Of a DNA stretch of 64,000 nt, positions 1 through 9,113 are shown in pieces. A program made the translations under genes and the position numbers. Within the stretch, counting starts at the first letter, position 1. Each line of letters begins with the position of its first letter. Under the pieces are notes generated by a model that was not told the origin of the DNA, made no database searches, and worked only from the letters and a program-made list of their open reading frames with translations. This DNA comes from Yersinia intermedia (lineage in GTDB: Bacteria > Pseudomonadota > Gammaproteobacteria > Enterobacterales > Enterobacteriaceae): positions 992,001 through 1,056,000 of the forward strand of contig NZ_LR134116.1 of the NCBI RefSeq assembly GCF_900635455.1. Direction: 5' to 3'.

Positions 1-1
1 T

Positions 2-421
2 CCTGTTTGTGCTCCTACTATATTAACGGGTGAGCATGGATTAAAAGTACCGGCAGATCTGGCTAATCATACGTTGTTGCATGATACTTCCCGCCGGGAT
101 TGGATGGCCTATACCCGTCAACTGGGTGTTCCTCAGATTAATGTGCAACAAGGCCCGATATTCAGCCACAGTGCGATGGTGGTTCAGGCTGCCGTTCACG
201 GCCAAGGTATTGCGCTGGTGAATAATGTCATGGCTCAGTCAGAGATTGAAGCAGGGCGGTTGGTGTGCCCGTTTAATGATGTTTTGGTGAGTAAAAATGC
301 TTTTTATCTGGTTTGTCATGACAGTCAGGCAGAACTAGGTAAAATAGCCGCCTTTCGTCAGTGGATATTGGCAAGAGCCGCCAGCGAACAAGAAAAGTTA
401 CGCTTTCGCTATGAGAACTGA
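2..421 (+). CDS. gcvA: GcvA, LysR-type regulator of glycine cleavage (C-terminal part)
   Basis: This is the last 139 residues of a LysR-family regulator whose N-terminal helix-turn-helix lies before the window. The frame is open from base 2 to the TGA at 419-421. The visible part is the C-terminal half of the effector-binding domain, with segments such as HGQGIALVNNVMAQSEIEAG and the FYLVCHD strand, which closely resemble E. coli GcvA. In E. coli GcvA activates the gcvTHP glycine-cleavage operon with glycine and represses it, together with GcvR, in its absence. The next genes (ygdD, rlmM) are the same as in E. coli, which supports the assignment. The 5' end is missing because of the window edge, not because of a mutation. 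Confidence 0.93.
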   Translation, partial: PVCAPTILTGEHGLKVPADLANHTLLHDTSRRDWMAYTRQLGVPQINVQQGPIFSHSAMVVQAAVHGQGIALVNNVMAQSEIEAGRLVCPFNDVLVSKNAFYLVCHDSQAELGKIAAFRQWILARAASEQEKLRFRYEN

Positions 422-449
422 TCAATCACCGTATCTGCGTAGTAATGAC

Positions 450-489
450 AACCCATTCACGATGGTAACCCACTACGATAAAATGGGTT
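450..489. terminator. Inverted repeat after gcvA
   Basis: AACCCATT at 450-457 is complementary to AATGGGTT at 482-489, giving an 8-bp stem with a 24-base loop 28 bases after the gcvA stop. There is no clear T run, so a terminator role is only a guess. Confidence 0.3.
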
Positions 490-509
490 ATTGTCGGGCG
501 ATATAACGA

Positions 510-569
510 CATACCCACGTCATTGGAATCGCAGCTAGCATTTCTGCAACTTCGAGTACAAAGGGTATA
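510..569. repeat. Short ERIC-derived palindromic element
   Basis: This 60-base element has the ERIC ends (TACCC near 513, GGGTATA ending at 569). Its inner arms GGAATCGCAG and CTGCAACTTCG face each other. It looks like an ERIC element that has lost its centre. It sits in the gcvA-ygdD gap, just upstream of ygdD. Confidence 0.6.
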
Positions 570-590
570 ACTCTATCTAATTTAAGGTAA

Positions 591-992
591 ATGACGATGA
601 ATGGTCGTTTAATGCTGATATTTGCCGCGCTGAGCGGTTTTTTCTATGTCGCTTTCGGTGCCTTTGGTGCCCATGTATTGAGTGCCTCACTGGGGCTGAA
701 TGAGATGGCCTGGATTCGTACTGGGCTGGAGTACCAAGGGTTCCATACGCTGGTGATTCTGGTGTTAGCTGTTGCGATGCAACGGCAAGTAAGTATTTGG
801 TTTTACTGGAGTGGTGCCTTGTTAGCGCTCGGAACGCTACTCTTTAGCGGCAGTTTATACTGCCTGGCTCTATCGCACCTGAAACTGTGGGTATATATCA
901 CGCCAATCGGCGGCGTATGTTTTCTGGCGGGATGGATTTTGATGTTGATTGGCGCGCTGCGTCTAAGAAAAAGGGCAGAACGCCATGAATAA
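591..992 (+). CDS. ygdD: YgdD, DUF423 inner-membrane protein
   Basis: A 133-residue hydrophobic protein of the DUF423 family with about four predicted membrane segments (roughly residues 8-28, 45-63, 70-93 and 98-123). The motifs AFGAFGAH near the N-terminus and [14 protein letters not shown] in the middle are typical of the family. No biochemical function is established. The ATG at 591 follows AAGGTAA; a second ATG at 597 is possible. The end overlaps the start of rlmM by 8 bases, suggesting coupled translation as in E. coli. Confidence 0.93.
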   Translation: MTMNGRLMLIFAALSGFFYVAFGAFGAHVLSASLGLNEMAWIRTGLEYQGFHTLVILVLAVAMQRQVSIWFYWSGALLALGTLLFSGSLYCLALSHLKLWVYITPIGGVCFLAGWILMLIGALRLRKRAERHE

Positions 993-2091
993 TAAAATTG
1001 CTTTATATTGCCGCTCTGGTTTTGAAAAAGAGTGTGCGGCCGAAATTACCGCGAAAGCGGCAGAGCTCGAAATCTTTGGTTTCGCCCGAGTAAAAGATAA
1101 CAGCGGCTATGTGCTGTTTGAGTGCTACCAGTTGGAAGATGCTGATCGCTTGATTCGTGAAGTGCCTTTTCGTGAGTTGATTTTTGCTCGCCAGATGATG
1201 GTGGTGGGCGAGTTATTAAAAGATTTGCCACCAGAAGACCGTGTCTCACCGATTGTTGGGATGTTGGTCGGTGTTATTGAAAAAGCCGGTGAATTGCGTG
1301 TTGAAGTTCCTGATACCAATGAAAGCAAAGAGTTGCTTAAGTTTTGCCGTAAATTAACGGTACCTTTGCGCAGTGCATTGCGTGAACAAAAAATTCTTTC
1401 TGCCCGTGAAAACGCTCATCGTCCAGTGGTACACGTGTTCTTTATCGCGTCTGGCTGCTGTTATGTTGGCTATTCCTATAGCAATAATAACTCACCATTC
1501 TATATGGGGATCCCTCGTCTCAAATTCCCTTCTGATGCGCCAAGCCGTTCAACATTAAAACTGGAAGAAGCGTTCCATGTGTTTATCCCTGCGGATGAAT
1601 GGGAAGAGCGTTTGGCCAGCGGTATGCATGCAGTCGATCTTGGGGCTTGCCCCGGTGGCTGGACCTATCAATTAGTGCAACGCAGTATGATGGTTCAGGC
1701 TATTGATAACGGTGCGATGGCGCAAAGCCTGATGGATACCGGGCAGGTAACCCATCACCGCGTCGATGGATTTAAATATGAGCCAACGCGTAGCAATATT
1801 TACTGGTTAGTGTGCGATATGATTGAGAAGCCAGCTAAGGTGACGCAACTTATTATCAAGTGGCTGGTAAACGGGTGGTGCCGTGAGGCAATTTTTAACC
1901 TGAAATTGCCGATGAAAAAACGTTTTGAAATCGTTTTGGAAAATATAGAAATGATGGATGAACAGTTGAAAGAAAACGGTATCAATGCCCATATTCAAGC
2001 TAAACAGCTCTACCACGATCGTGAAGAAGTTACGGTACACGTGCGTCGTATCTGGTCTGGTGTGCCGGGGCGTCGGGATGAGCGCCAATAG
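985..2091 (+). CDS. rlmM: RlmM, 23S rRNA 2'-O-ribose methyltransferase (C2498)
   Basis: A 368-residue protein matching RlmM (YgdE), the SAM-dependent enzyme that methylates the ribose of C2498 in 23S rRNA before 50S assembly. The N-terminal half holds the THUMP-like RNA-binding region. The C-terminal half is a Rossmann methyltransferase with the SAM motif [14 protein letters not shown] at residues 217-230. Downstream are the acidic VCDMIEKP segment and the lysine of FNLKLPMKK, expected to be part of the KDKE catalytic set. It overlaps ygdD by 8 bases. Length and motifs are normal. Confidence 0.96.
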   Translation: MNNKIALYCRSGFEKECAAEITAKAAELEIFGFARVKDNSGYVLFECYQLEDADRLIREVPFRELIFARQMMVVGELLKDLPPEDRVSPIVGMLVGVIEKAGELRVEVPDTNESKELLKFCRKLTVPLRSALREQKILSARENAHRPVVHVFFIASGCCYVGYSYSNNNSPFYMGIPRLKFPSDAPSRSTLKLEEAFHVFIPADEWEERLASGMHAVDLGACPGGWTYQLVQRSMMVQAIDNGAMAQSLMDTGQVTHHRVDGFKYEPTRSNIYWLVCDMIEKPAKVTQLIIKWLVNGWCREAIFNLKLPMKKRFEIVLENIEMMDEQLKENGINAHIQAKQLYHDREEVTVHVRRIWSGVPGRRDERQ

Positions 2092-2092
2092 C

Positions 2093-2156
2093 TATATCTT
2101 TGGTACTTGAAGCCTCAGTAGCTTAGTGGTGGCTCCAATTACTTGAGTATGAGTAT
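2093..2156. repeat. Short degenerate ERIC-like palindrome
   Basis: About 64 bases directly after the rlmM stop. The arm TTGGTACTTGAAGCC faces GGCTCCAATTACTTGAG. The arm sequences resemble the ERIC ends in this window, but the TATACCC terminus is degraded and the centre is missing. Confidence 0.45.
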
Positions 2157-2167
2157 CGCGTTATGTT

Positions 2168-2189
2168 CAAGGGGCCGCTCGGCCCCTTG
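2168..2189. terminator. Hairpin between convergent rlmM and xni
   Basis: AAGGGGCC and GGCCCCTT form a strong GC-rich stem with a very short loop, lying between the stops of rlmM (+) and xni (-). It is placed to end transcription from both sides, although neither side has a long T run. Confidence 0.6.
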
Positions 2190-2192
2190 ATA

Positions 2193-2945
2193 TTAAGGTA
2201 ACCGAAGCTGCTGTAAGTTACCGTTTAATGGCAAATCGGTTCTCAGCGTGGCGATTTGCTTACAGATAAATGCCATATCTTGGTGTTGCTGCAATTTCTT
2301 CCGCCATTTCTCCGGCACTGACTCCAGGTCTTGATAAAGCGCCTCAAGGTTGCTGGCATGCTGCAATAGCAGTGCGGCAGTTTTGGCTCCTATCCCCGCG
2401 ACGCCTGGAATTTTACTGCTACTGATGCCAGCAAGCCCCCAATAATCAGGCAGTTGGTGTGGTAATACACCAAATTCTTGTTTTACAAATGGCATATCCA
2501 GCCAGCGCTTTTGGAAATAATCGCGAATCTGTACATTTGGTGCTAACAGTTGGCAGTAACCTTTGTCAGTGGAAACTATCGTCACTTGATGGCCCGCTCC
2601 GCCTATTTTCGTTGCCAAAGTTGCCGCCAGATCATCGGCTTCATTGCCAGGAGAGTGCCAGCAAGCGACCCCCAGTGAAGTAAATGCTTCACGGATCTGC
2701 GGCATTTCTTGTTGCAGGTTATCCGGCATGGGTGAGCGGCCTGCTTTGTAATCAGGCAGGCGTTGATGACGCCAACTATCAGAACGGTCATCCTCATCAA
2801 ACACGGCGACCGCGTGAGTAGGCTGGCTGTGCTGAATCAGTTGTTGCAGCGCATGCTGGCAGGCATTAATGCAAGGTGAACCCTGTACGGCATGGATGCG
2901 ACGAATCAGATTAAGTGCATCGACAATCAGAAGATGGATTTGCAT
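2193..2945 (-). CDS. xni: Xni (ExoIX), flap-endonuclease-like protein
   Basis: A 250-residue protein of the 5'-3' exonuclease/FEN family, corresponding to E. coli Xni (YgdG, formerly exonuclease IX). It resembles the N-terminal nuclease domain of DNA polymerase I. Visible are the N-terminal metal ligand in [12 protein letters not shown] (Asp9), the acidic clusters FDEDDRSD and [21 protein letters not shown], and the H3TH DNA-binding motif [15 protein letters not shown]. The E. coli enzyme is K+-dependent and has flap endonuclease activity with an otherwise minor role. It is convergent with rlmM and separated by a hairpin. Confidence 0.94.
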   Translation of the reverse strand: MQIHLLIVDALNLIRRIHAVQGSPCINACQHALQQLIQHSQPTHAVAVFDEDDRSDSWRHQRLPDYKAGRSPMPDNLQQEMPQIREAFTSLGVACWHSPGNEADDLAATLATKIGGAGHQVTIVSTDKGYCQLLAPNVQIRDYFQKRWLDMPFVKQEFGVLPHQLPDYWGLAGISSSKIPGVAGIGAKTAALLLQHASNLEALYQDLESVPEKWRKKLQQHQDMAFICKQIATLRTDLPLNGNLQQLRLP

Positions 2946-2981
2946 AGCCTGTCTTATATAGTCATTAAGCCAGATTAGTGT

Positions 2982-3016
2982 CGGGCAGCCACACGGCTAA
3001 GTGCTGGCGCTGCCCG
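2982..3016. terminator. Inverted repeat after ppnN
   Basis: CGGGCAGC at 2982-2989 pairs with GCTGCCCG at 3009-3016 (8 bp, loop of 19 bases). It lies just downstream of ppnN and upstream of xni, both on the minus strand. There is no T run, so it may be an attenuator or only a stem. Confidence 0.35.
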
Positions 3017-3035
3017 GTGAGGTGTTATTTAAGGC

Positions 3036-4400
3036 TTAACTGCAAATTTCATAGCAAGGCGTATAAGCGGTGCCAGGCAGTTTCATTCGATGCTGTGCAA
3101 TAAAGCCTTGCAGCAAGCTATCCATTTGTTTCATCAATTGTGGATCACCATGCAACTTATAAGGCCCATAGGCTTCAATGGCATGAATTCCCACTTCTTT
3201 TACGTTACCCGCGACGATACCTGAGAACGCGCGGCGTAGGGCTGCGGCCAGTTCTTCCGGTGGCTGGTTGTGAGACAGATTGAGATTGGCCATATTCTCA
3301 TGGCTCGGCTCAAACGGGCGCTGTAAATCTGGTTTGATACGGATAGACCAGTTGAAGCTATAAGCATCCCCCGTATTACGGCGGTTCTCTTTCACCAGTG
3401 GCATCGCTTTTTTCATTTGGCGGGCGACTTCAGCCGGGTCATCGATAATGATCTGGTAGTATTTGCGCGCACCATCACCCAGGGTGTTCATGATGAACTC
3501 ATCCACCACACGGAAATAATCTGCGCTCTCTTTTGGCCCAGTTAAGATCAGCGGCAGTACCTGCTCGTTGTTTTCTGGATCCATTAATATGCCTAGCAGA
3601 TAGAGTAATTCCTCTGCTGTCCCCACACCGCCTGGGAAAATAATGATGCCATGCGCGATACGAACGAACGCTTCAAGCCGTTTCTCAATATCTGGCATGA
3701 TAATCAATTCATTGACCAGCGGATTAGGTGGCTCTGCCGCAATGATGGAAGGCTCAGTCATACCAATAAAACGGCCATTTCTGTAACGTTGCTGGGCATG
3801 GCCAACGGCGGCACCTTTCATAGGCGCTTCCATTGCTCCTGGCCCACAGCCAGTGCAAATATTTAACTCTCGTAAACCCAGTTGGCTCCCTACTTTGCGG
3901 GCATACAAGTATTCAGTTTCATTGATTGAATGGCCGCCCCAGCACACAATCATATTGGGGTCTTCATCAAGATGGAGGGCACGGGCATTTCGTAAAATAG
4001 AAAAGACCAGATTGGTCAAATGGCTGGAGCTTTCCATATCCAGATGTTGGAAACGCCCAGCGTTAACGATTTGACCATTTACAAACAAAATATCGCGCAA
4101 CACCGCAAACAGATTTGCCTGTAATGACCGAATGATTTTACCATCAACAAACGCATGTTCTGGCGGATTTACCAGTTCGAGTTTTACACCACGCTCACGA
4201 CGCAATACGTTGATATCAAAAGTTTCATAGCGCGATAACAGCTCTTTACTGTTGTCGGTTAGGCTGCCTGAATTGAGAACTGCCAAGGAGCAGTTACGGA
4301 ATAAACGGTACAGATCACTGCTGGCTGTACGCTTGAGCATATCCACTTCGAGCTGTGATAACAGATCCATTGAGCCGAGTGGGCTGACATGTGTAATCAA
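3036..4400 (-). CDS. ppnN: PpnN, nucleotide 5'-monophosphate nucleosidase
   Basis: A 454-residue protein matching E. coli PpnN (YgdH), which hydrolyses purine and pyrimidine nucleoside 5'-monophosphates to base plus ribose 5-phosphate. It is known in E. coli to be stimulated by (p)ppGpp. The central LOG-family (lysine-decarboxylase-like fold) domain contains [23 protein letters not shown] and the signature [15 protein letters not shown] around residues 255-270. The extended N- and C-terminal regions are those of the long PpnN type, so this is not a short cytokinin-type LOG protein. The gene stands alone; an ERIC element lies just upstream. Confidence 0.95.
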   Translation of the reverse strand: MITHVSPLGSMDLLSQLEVDMLKRTASSDLYRLFRNCSLAVLNSGSLTDNSKELLSRYETFDINVLRRERGVKLELVNPPEHAFVDGKIIRSLQANLFAVLRDILFVNGQIVNAGRFQHLDMESSSHLTNLVFSILRNARALHLDEDPNMIVCWGGHSINETEYLYARKVGSQLGLRELNICTGCGPGAMEAPMKGAAVGHAQQRYRNGRFIGMTEPSIIAAEPPNPLVNELIIMPDIEKRLEAFVRIAHGIIIFPGGVGTAEELLYLLGILMDPENNEQVLPLILTGPKESADYFRVVDEFIMNTLGDGARKYYQIIIDDPAEVARQMKKAMPLVKENRRNTGDAYSFNWSIRIKPDLQRPFEPSHENMANLNLSHNQPPEELAAALRRAFSGIVAGNVKEVGIHAIEAYGPYKLHGDPQLMKQMDSLLQGFIAQHRMKLPGTAYTPCYEICS

Positions 4401-4439
4401 AGTTACTCCTTTACACCCCGGAGGGTGGTAGTGTCCGTG

Positions 4440-4562
4440 TATACCCTTCGTACTTGAAACTGCAAGGGGTTGGCTACGCTCGTTACCCGGCCCATCCTTG
4501 TGCCTCGCCTCTGAGAGGACGCGGCGTGCCGCCTACCTGCAACACCAATTACTTTGGGTATA
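4440..4562. repeat. ERIC element (divergent centre)
   Basis: A 123-base element bounded by TATACCC (4440) and GGGTATA (4562) with inner arms GTACTTGAAACTGCAAGG and CTGCAACACCAATTACTT. The ends are standard, but the centre (GCCTCGCCTCTGAGAGGACG) differs from the canonical TATGTAAGCTCCTGAGG core. It lies 39 bases upstream of the ppnN start, so it may be in or near that gene's promoter or leader. Confidence 0.75.
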
Positions 4563-4739
4563 TCAGAATGCTGCTTTCTGTTTTGCCGTGGAATATCATA
4601 GAGATCTTTAAGTATCTATCTCTGATTTCTCTACTGAAAATAGCGTGAAGATACTGTAATTAACCTTAACGTTGTCCCTCGGTTTTTGCCAATACTAACG
4701 CGCGTTGAGCTTAAATGTTGCGCATATGTACGCATATAT

Positions 4740-5585
4740 TTATTGCCGGGCCATACGTCCTGTTGATGGAACAAAATCGGTATTGGAGCGCCACGGGTTG
4801 ATATCCAGCCCGCCACGGCGGGTATAACGGGCATAGACCGACAGTGTTTCTGGCTGACAAAAACGCATTATGTCGTTGAAGATGCGCTCTACACATTGTT
4901 CATGGAATTCATTATGGTGCCGGAAAGAGACCAAATAACGTAGCAGTGATTCTCGGTTAATCTGTGGGCCACTGTAGCTGATTTGTACTGATCCCCAGTC
5001 TGGTTGGTGGGTAATCAGGCAGTTGGATTTGAGCAGATGGCTAACCAGGCTCTCTTCTACTCTGTTGGCCGTGGTAGCCCCTTGCAGATAATCGGCGCTA
5101 AATTCATAGCTATCGATACGAATATCCTGTTGATCGAGACATTCCCCCAAGAAATCGGCAATGGGTTGATGTGTTATTTCATGCAGTTGGTATAGCGTGA
5201 CACTGACATCACCCTGAGCGCAGGCGGCCAAATCGCGTTGTAATGTGGCGCGGACACTTTCCCAGTCAGCAAATAGGGTTTGGTTAAAGCTGTTGAGATA
5301 GAGCTTAAAGCTTTTGGATTCAATCAGATTAGTGCTATCCGCATTCAGGCTGATTTCACCTACGGCAACCTGCGGTAACCCATTACTGTTTAGCCAAGAC
5401 AATTCATAGAGCGTCCAGATATCTGCACCATGAAAAGGTAGGCTATCAGGATATAAACCGAGAGGTTCACGGTTCATGCTGCGTGGCACAGCCTGTAGCA
5501 AGGTGACGTCATAGTGATCACGATAAGCGGTTGGTTTACCCAGCGTCAGTTCCGCCAGAGCCTTATGGTCTTGATATGAAGACAT
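4740..5585 (-). CDS. queF: QueF, NADPH-dependent preQ0 reductase
   Basis: A 281-residue enzyme that reduces 7-cyano-7-deazaguanine (preQ0) to preQ1 in queuosine biosynthesis. It is the long, two-domain (E. coli-type) form. The family motif [12 protein letters not shown] is at about residues 89-100. The catalytic cysteine in [15 protein letters not shown] is Cys189, with the matching aspartate at 196. It is divergent from syd, with 130 bases between the starts. The ATG at 5585 was chosen because the conserved N-terminus begins here. No terminator is evident after it. Confidence 0.96.
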   Translation of the reverse strand: MSSYQDHKALAELTLGKPTAYRDHYDVTLLQAVPRSMNREPLGLYPDSLPFHGADIWTLYELSWLNSNGLPQVAVGEISLNADSTNLIESKSFKLYLNSFNQTLFADWESVRATLQRDLAACAQGDVSVTLYQLHEITHQPIADFLGECLDQQDIRIDSYEFSADYLQGATTANRVEESLVSHLLKSNCLITHQPDWGSVQISYSGPQINRESLLRYLVSFRHHNEFHEQCVERIFNDIMRFCQPETLSVYARYTRRGGLDINPWRSNTDFVPSTGRMARQ

Positions 5586-5715
5586 GCTGTTTCCATGATG
5601 AGAGAAAGGTACAATAGCTTTAGTTTATCAATTTATGCCGCGTTTAACTGCATTTCTGAGTGGGGCAGTGACCACTTTGGTGCAGCGCTAGCCGCCGCGA
5701 TACTGAGAATCGAGA

Positions 5716-6267
5716 ATGGACCAGAACGTTTCAACGGCACTGAATAGCTTTACTCAACGCTATATCGATTTATGGCAGCAGCAGGCCGGGCATCCGCCTG
5801 CCAGTGAAGAGCTTTATGGTGTGCCTTCACCTTGTATCGTGGAAACTCAAGATAGTCAGGTATTTTGGTTACCTCAGCCTGCTGTTGCCGATACCACATT
5901 GGCCAATATTGAGCGGGCGTTGGAGATTCAGCTTCATCCTGATATTCATGAGTTTTATACCTGCCAATATGCTGGTGACATGATGGCTGATCTAGGTGAT
6001 AACCGCTTTACGTTGCTACAAGTGTGGAGCGAAGATGATTTTATCCGTTTACAGGAGAATCTAATTGGCCATCTGGTAACGCAGAAAAGGCTGAAACTCT
6101 CGCCGACACTGTTTTTGGCGACTACCGAGTCAGAAATGGCGATGGCTTCACTGTGCAATGTCACGGGTAATGTGGTGTTAGAGCAATTTGGTAGTAGCAA
6201 ACGTACCCTGCTAGCATCAACGCTCATACATTTTCTTGATGCATTGCGCCCTGTATTACCTGAGTAA
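5716..6267 (+). CDS. syd: Syd, SecY-interacting protein
   Basis: A 183-residue soluble acidic protein matching Syd, which binds the cytosolic face of SecY and in E. coli affects the stability of SecY complexes that lack SecE. Recognisable segments are the N-terminal [12 protein letters not shown], the central [16 protein letters not shown] and the C-terminal [18 protein letters not shown]. It is followed by the csrB RNA gene, as in E. coli. Normal length, no unusual features. Confidence 0.95.
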   Translation: MDQNVSTALNSFTQRYIDLWQQQAGHPPASEELYGVPSPCIVETQDSQVFWLPQPAVADTTLANIERALEIQLHPDIHEFYTCQYAGDMMADLGDNRFTLLQVWSEDDFIRLQENLIGHLVTQKRLKLSPTLFLATTESEMAMASLCNVTGNVVLEQFGSSKRTLLASTLIHFLDALRPVLPE

Positions 6268-6300
6268 GCAAGTGGTTATTGTTTATTCTGGTCGAGCCAG

Positions 6301-6318
6301 TGTGCGAGATCTCTCACA
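6301..6318. promoter_or_regulatory. UvrY/SirA (GacA-type) operator upstream of csrB
   Basis: The 18-base near-perfect palindrome TGTGCGAGATCTCTCACA closely matches the known upstream activating sequence of UvrY/SirA/GacA response regulators (TGTGAGAGATCTCTTACA type). It lies about 170 bases before the likely csrB start. BarA-UvrY is the known activator of csrB in enterobacteria. Binding here is inferred from sequence. Confidence 0.85.
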
Positions 6319-6469
6319 CCGGCTGTGAGACATCACTTCTATTATTCGACTGTGAAATTTTTGTACCAAACTTATTTCAATAAAATCATTTTGTTACAAA
6401 CATTCACTTTTTATATGTAAAAGTATCGTCACCATTATTCTTACAGTACCTTGTCACCTTTTGTTGATT

Positions 6470-6813
6470 AAGCGATCCTTCTAATCGCTGGATAGGATCT
6501 GGCGGAGAAGGACGGTATCAGGATGCTACCACTTCAGGATGAAGAACACAGGGACTGCTTAGGATGAGTGAAGGGACGTTTCAGGATGAAACCAAGGACA
6601 CCTCCAGGATGGAGATTGAGAGCCGGTTCAGGATGAATGGTGGGTTAGGATAACCTCAGGATTAGCATCGGGATGGTGTAGGAAACTGCGATGGATTGCT
6701 GGTTAGGATAACCATACGGAAAAGTTTTCATGGATTGAGCAGGGAGCATCACTTTTAGCGGGATAGCTATGAAACGAATTGAGGGGTACTGGTAAAACAG
6801 TACCCCTTTTTTT
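6470..6813 (+). ncRNA. csrB: CsrB small RNA (CsrA-sequestering)
   Basis: The roughly 340-base stretch between syd and yqcC carries about two dozen GGA triplets, mostly as CAGGATG or TAGGAT in hairpin loops. An example is CACCTCCAGGATGGAG near 6600, which is also present in E. coli CsrB. It ends in a strong intrinsic terminator. CsrB binds many CsrA (RsmA) dimers and so relieves CsrA control of mRNAs for carbon storage, motility and virulence. Position, motif density, terminator and the upstream UvrY palindrome all agree. The 5' end is approximate: the first GGA is near 6489, and I cannot place the start exactly. Confidence 0.93.
6783..6813 (+). terminator. csrB intrinsic terminator
   Basis: GGGGTACTG (6783-6791) and CAGTACCCC (6798-6806) form a perfect 9-bp stem with a six-base loop, followed by seven T residues. 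Confidence 0.95.
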
Positions 6814-6941
6814 ATGCTTTTTTTGCCTAACAGCCCTCTGTTGGTTAGGGTGCCAGTTTGGGCATCTTCTTCTTCAATGGTATGCTTGGCCGCCGTTGAA
6901 TCAGCCCGGCGAATGGCTGTTTTTTGGTTGAGAGCATAATC

Positions 6942-7274
6942 ATGAGTACAGAAAATCAGGTGCGTCAGAACTTACGGGATATTGAGCTTGCCATGCGAGC
7001 AATTGATCTTTGGCAAATTGTTCCACCACCAGCGACAGCCTTTGAAAGTAACGAACCTTTCAGTATCGATACCATGGATGCTGAACAGTGGCTGCAATGG
7101 GTACTGATTCCCCGAATGTATGCATTGTTGGAATCGAATAGCCCACTTCCGGCGCGTTTTGCCATTACGCCATACTTTGAAGAGGCGCTGAGTGGTGATG
7201 GTCGGCCAGATTGCACCACACTGCTGGCACAATTACAGCGCCTCGATGATCTGCTGAATAAAGAAAGTAACTAA
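6942..7274 (+). CDS. yqcC: YqcC family protein (DUF446)
   Basis: A 110-residue small soluble protein of the YqcC/DUF446 family, always found next to truC in enterobacteria. The function is unknown. The ATG at 6942 (MSTENQVRQNL) was chosen over the TTG at 6924 because the conserved sequence starts here. The helical N-terminal part (residues 1-30) and the segment WLQWVLIPRMYALLESNSPLP are the family's recognisable parts. The TAA overlaps the truC ATG by one base (TAATG), so the two are translationally coupled. Confidence 0.92.
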   Translation: MSTENQVRQNLRDIELAMRAIDLWQIVPPPATAFESNEPFSIDTMDAEQWLQWVLIPRMYALLESNSPLPARFAITPYFEEALSGDGRPDCTTLLAQLQRLDDLLNKESN

Positions 7275-8047
7275 TGCTGGAAATAATTTATCAAGATGAA
7301 CATATAGTTGCGGTGAATAAACCCGCCGGCTGGCTGGTTCACCGTAGTTGGTTGGACAGTAATGAAACCGTATTTGTGATGCAAACGGTGCGCGACCAGA
7401 TTGGCCAGCATGTTTATACCGTCCACCGCCTGGATCGTCCAACATCAGGTGTGCTGTTGATGGCACTATCCAGTGATGTCGCTCGTGCTCTTTCGGCGCA
7501 GTTTGAACAGCATCAGATCCAGAAAACATACCATGCAGTCGTTCGTGGCTATGTGCTGGAAGGTGGCACGGTTGATTACGCGATGAGCGAAGAACTGGAT
7601 AAAATTGCGGATAAACATTCCAAACAAGATAAAGCGCCACAGCCGTCAGTTACCCATTATCAGCCTTTGGCTCAAGTGGAGGTTCCTATTGCTATTGGGC
7701 GTTATGACACGGCACGCTTCAGCTTATTGGAACTGAAGCCAGAAACCGGGCGTAAGCACCAGCTACGTCGGCATATGGCACATATACGCCATCCGATCAT
7801 TGGTGACAGTGCCCACGGTGATTTGCGCCAGAACAGGGGTATTGCCCAACACTTTGGCTGCCCACGGCTCATGTTGCACGCCAGCCATTTACAACTGAAT
7901 CATCCAGTCACCGGTGAGGTGCTTTCATTTACGGTGCGCTGGGATGAATCCTGGCAAGGATTGATGTCACACTTTGGTTGGTTAGGTATTACCCCTCATC
8001 TTGAAAGGGTTGAGTTTCCGGTAACCGAAGGTCAGGATAGTGAATAA
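7274..8047 (+). CDS. truC: TruC, tRNA pseudouridine-65 synthase
   Basis: A 257-residue RluA-family pseudouridine synthase that modifies U65 in the T-stem of tRNA-Ile1 and tRNA-Asp in E. coli. The catalytic motif VHRLDRPTSGVLL contains Asp54. Other family segments are VNKPAGWLVHRS at the N-terminus and LKPETGRKHQLRRH in the second half. It starts within the yqcC stop (TAATG) and is followed 28 bases on by yqcA. There is no S4 domain, as expected for TruC. Confidence 0.96.
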   Translation: MLEIIYQDEHIVAVNKPAGWLVHRSWLDSNETVFVMQTVRDQIGQHVYTVHRLDRPTSGVLLMALSSDVARALSAQFEQHQIQKTYHAVVRGYVLEGGTVDYAMSEELDKIADKHSKQDKAPQPSVTHYQPLAQVEVPIAIGRYDTARFSLLELKPETGRKHQLRRHMAHIRHPIIGDSAHGDLRQNRGIAQHFGCPRLMLHASHLQLNHPVTGEVLSFTVRWDESWQGLMSHFGWLGITPHLERVEFPVTEGQDSE

Positions 8048-8075
8048 TTTTTCTGGTTAAAAGGGAATGTTTTTT

Positions 8076-8525
8076 ATGGCTCAGGTCGGGATTTTTGTTG
8101 GCACTGTTTACGGCAATGCGTTGTTAGTAGCGGAAGAAACTGAAAACATACTGAAAGAGCAGGGGCATGAGGTAACACTGTTTGAAGAGGGTACGTTAGA
8201 AGCCTGGCAGTATTATCGTCAACATTATGCGCTGGTTATCACCTCTACTACCGGACAAGGTGACTTCCCTGACAGCATAGCAGCACTGTTCGTCGCGGTT
8301 CGTGATCAGGTTGGGTTTCAGCCAGAGCTACGTTATGGCGTTATTGCACTAGGTGACAGCAGCTATGATAATTTCTGCGGTGCAGGGCGAGCATTCGATG
8401 AGCTGCTGCAAGAGCAAGGTGCGACACGGATCGGCGAAAGGCTGGAAATTGACGCGATGGAGCACCCAGAGCCAGAAGTCATATCAGCACCGTGGGTAGA
8501 AAAATGGGGCCGCTTGCTTAAGTAA
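8076..8525 (+). CDS. yqcA: YqcA, flavodoxin-like protein
   Basis: A 149-residue short-chain flavodoxin domain with the FMN phosphate-binding loop in [17 protein letters not shown], the loop [12 protein letters not shown], and [17 protein letters not shown] around the isoalloxazine site. It is an electron carrier whose partner is not known. Its MioC/YqcA type matches the E. coli gene after truC. The ATG at 8076 was chosen over 8067 because it gives the family N-terminus. A long hairpin follows. Confidence 0.93.
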   Translation: MAQVGIFVGTVYGNALLVAEETENILKEQGHEVTLFEEGTLEAWQYYRQHYALVITSTTGQGDFPDSIAALFVAVRDQVGFQPELRYGVIALGDSSYDNFCGAGRAFDELLQEQGATRIGERLEIDAMEHPEPEVISAPWVEKWGRLLK

Positions 8526-8544
8526 CATAGCTTCTGCTCAATGG

Positions 8545-8581
8545 CGTATTGTGGCGTGCAGTGTTGTGCCGCCACAATACG
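8545..8581. terminator. Long hairpin between convergent yqcA and yaeH
   Basis: CGTATTGTGGCG (8545-8556) and CGCCACAATACG (8570-8581) are a perfect 12-bp inverted repeat with a 13-base loop. It sits between the ends of two converging genes and can act in both directions, though it lacks T runs. It also marks the point where gene order leaves one E. coli neighbourhood and enters another. Confidence 0.6.
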
Positions 8582-8594
8582 TGCTCAGTCAGAT

Positions 8595-8984
8595 TTAGCG
8601 GCCGTTGGTCAGCTTTTCCAAATCTGATTCAATTTCTGAAATTTTATTGGCGACAACGCTTTCTAAATGGCGCAAGTCATCCAGGATTTTGCGTTTCAAA
8701 TCCACTTCAATCTGATCGCGCTTACACAGTTGATCCAACTCATCAATGACGTAACGGAGATTAGGATTGATTTCATTGATTTCTTTGTAACCATGCCCAG
8801 CATTATCAGCCACCACGGTTTTGCGTTGGCGCGGATATTTGAATTTCACACTCTTAGCAAGAAACTCGCCTTTATCTTTGCGGAAATAAATTTTCAGAAT
8901 GTCGTTATTGGCCTCCTGACGCAGGCTATAGCGATCGACATCTTCTGGTTGTGTGATTCCTAAGCTTTTCAGATTGTCATACAT
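8595..8984 (-). CDS. yaeH: YaeH, DUF3461 family protein
   Basis: A 129-residue charged, largely helical protein of the DUF3461/YaeH family; function unknown. The N-terminus [10 protein letters not shown] and the middle part [15 protein letters not shown] ([16 protein letters not shown]) are characteristic. The C-terminal 45 residues are likely coiled coil (LDQLCKR to EIESDLEKL). It lies downstream of dapD on the same strand, as in E. coli. A dapD terminator separates the two. Confidence 0.93.
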   Translation of the reverse strand: MYDNLKSLGITQPEDVDRYSLRQEANNDILKIYFRKDKGEFLAKSVKFKYPRQRKTVVADNAGHGYKEINEINPNLRYVIDELDQLCKRDQIEVDLKRKILDDLRHLESVVANKISEIESDLEKLTNGR

Positions 8985-9075
8985 AGCGCCACCTTTTTGG
9001 TTTTATATTCCACAGTTTATGATTATGACGGTAAATTTCGCCAAAGTATGTGATTGCAGGCGATAACTTCACAAA

Positions 9076-9106
9076 GCAAAAAAATAGCGGGTGATTAGCC
9101 CGCTAT
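9076..9106 (-). terminator. dapD intrinsic terminator
   Basis: On the minus strand, ATAGCGGG (from 9106 to 9099) pairs with CCCGCTAT (from 9091 to 9084), followed by a run of T residues down to about 9078. It starts eight bases after the dapD stop. Confidence 0.9.
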
Positions 9107-9113
9107 GTTCATC

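Noticed and set aside
5586..5715. preQ1 riboswitch upstream of queF
   Set aside because: No C-rich pseudoknot pattern is visible near the start, and such switches are not typical of queF in these bacteria.
6480..6780. Repeated AGGATGA-type motifs that look like a tandem repeat or a short CRISPR-like array
   Set aside because: Spacing is irregular and the motifs are the GGA loops of CsrB; there are no conserved long repeats, spacers or cas genes.
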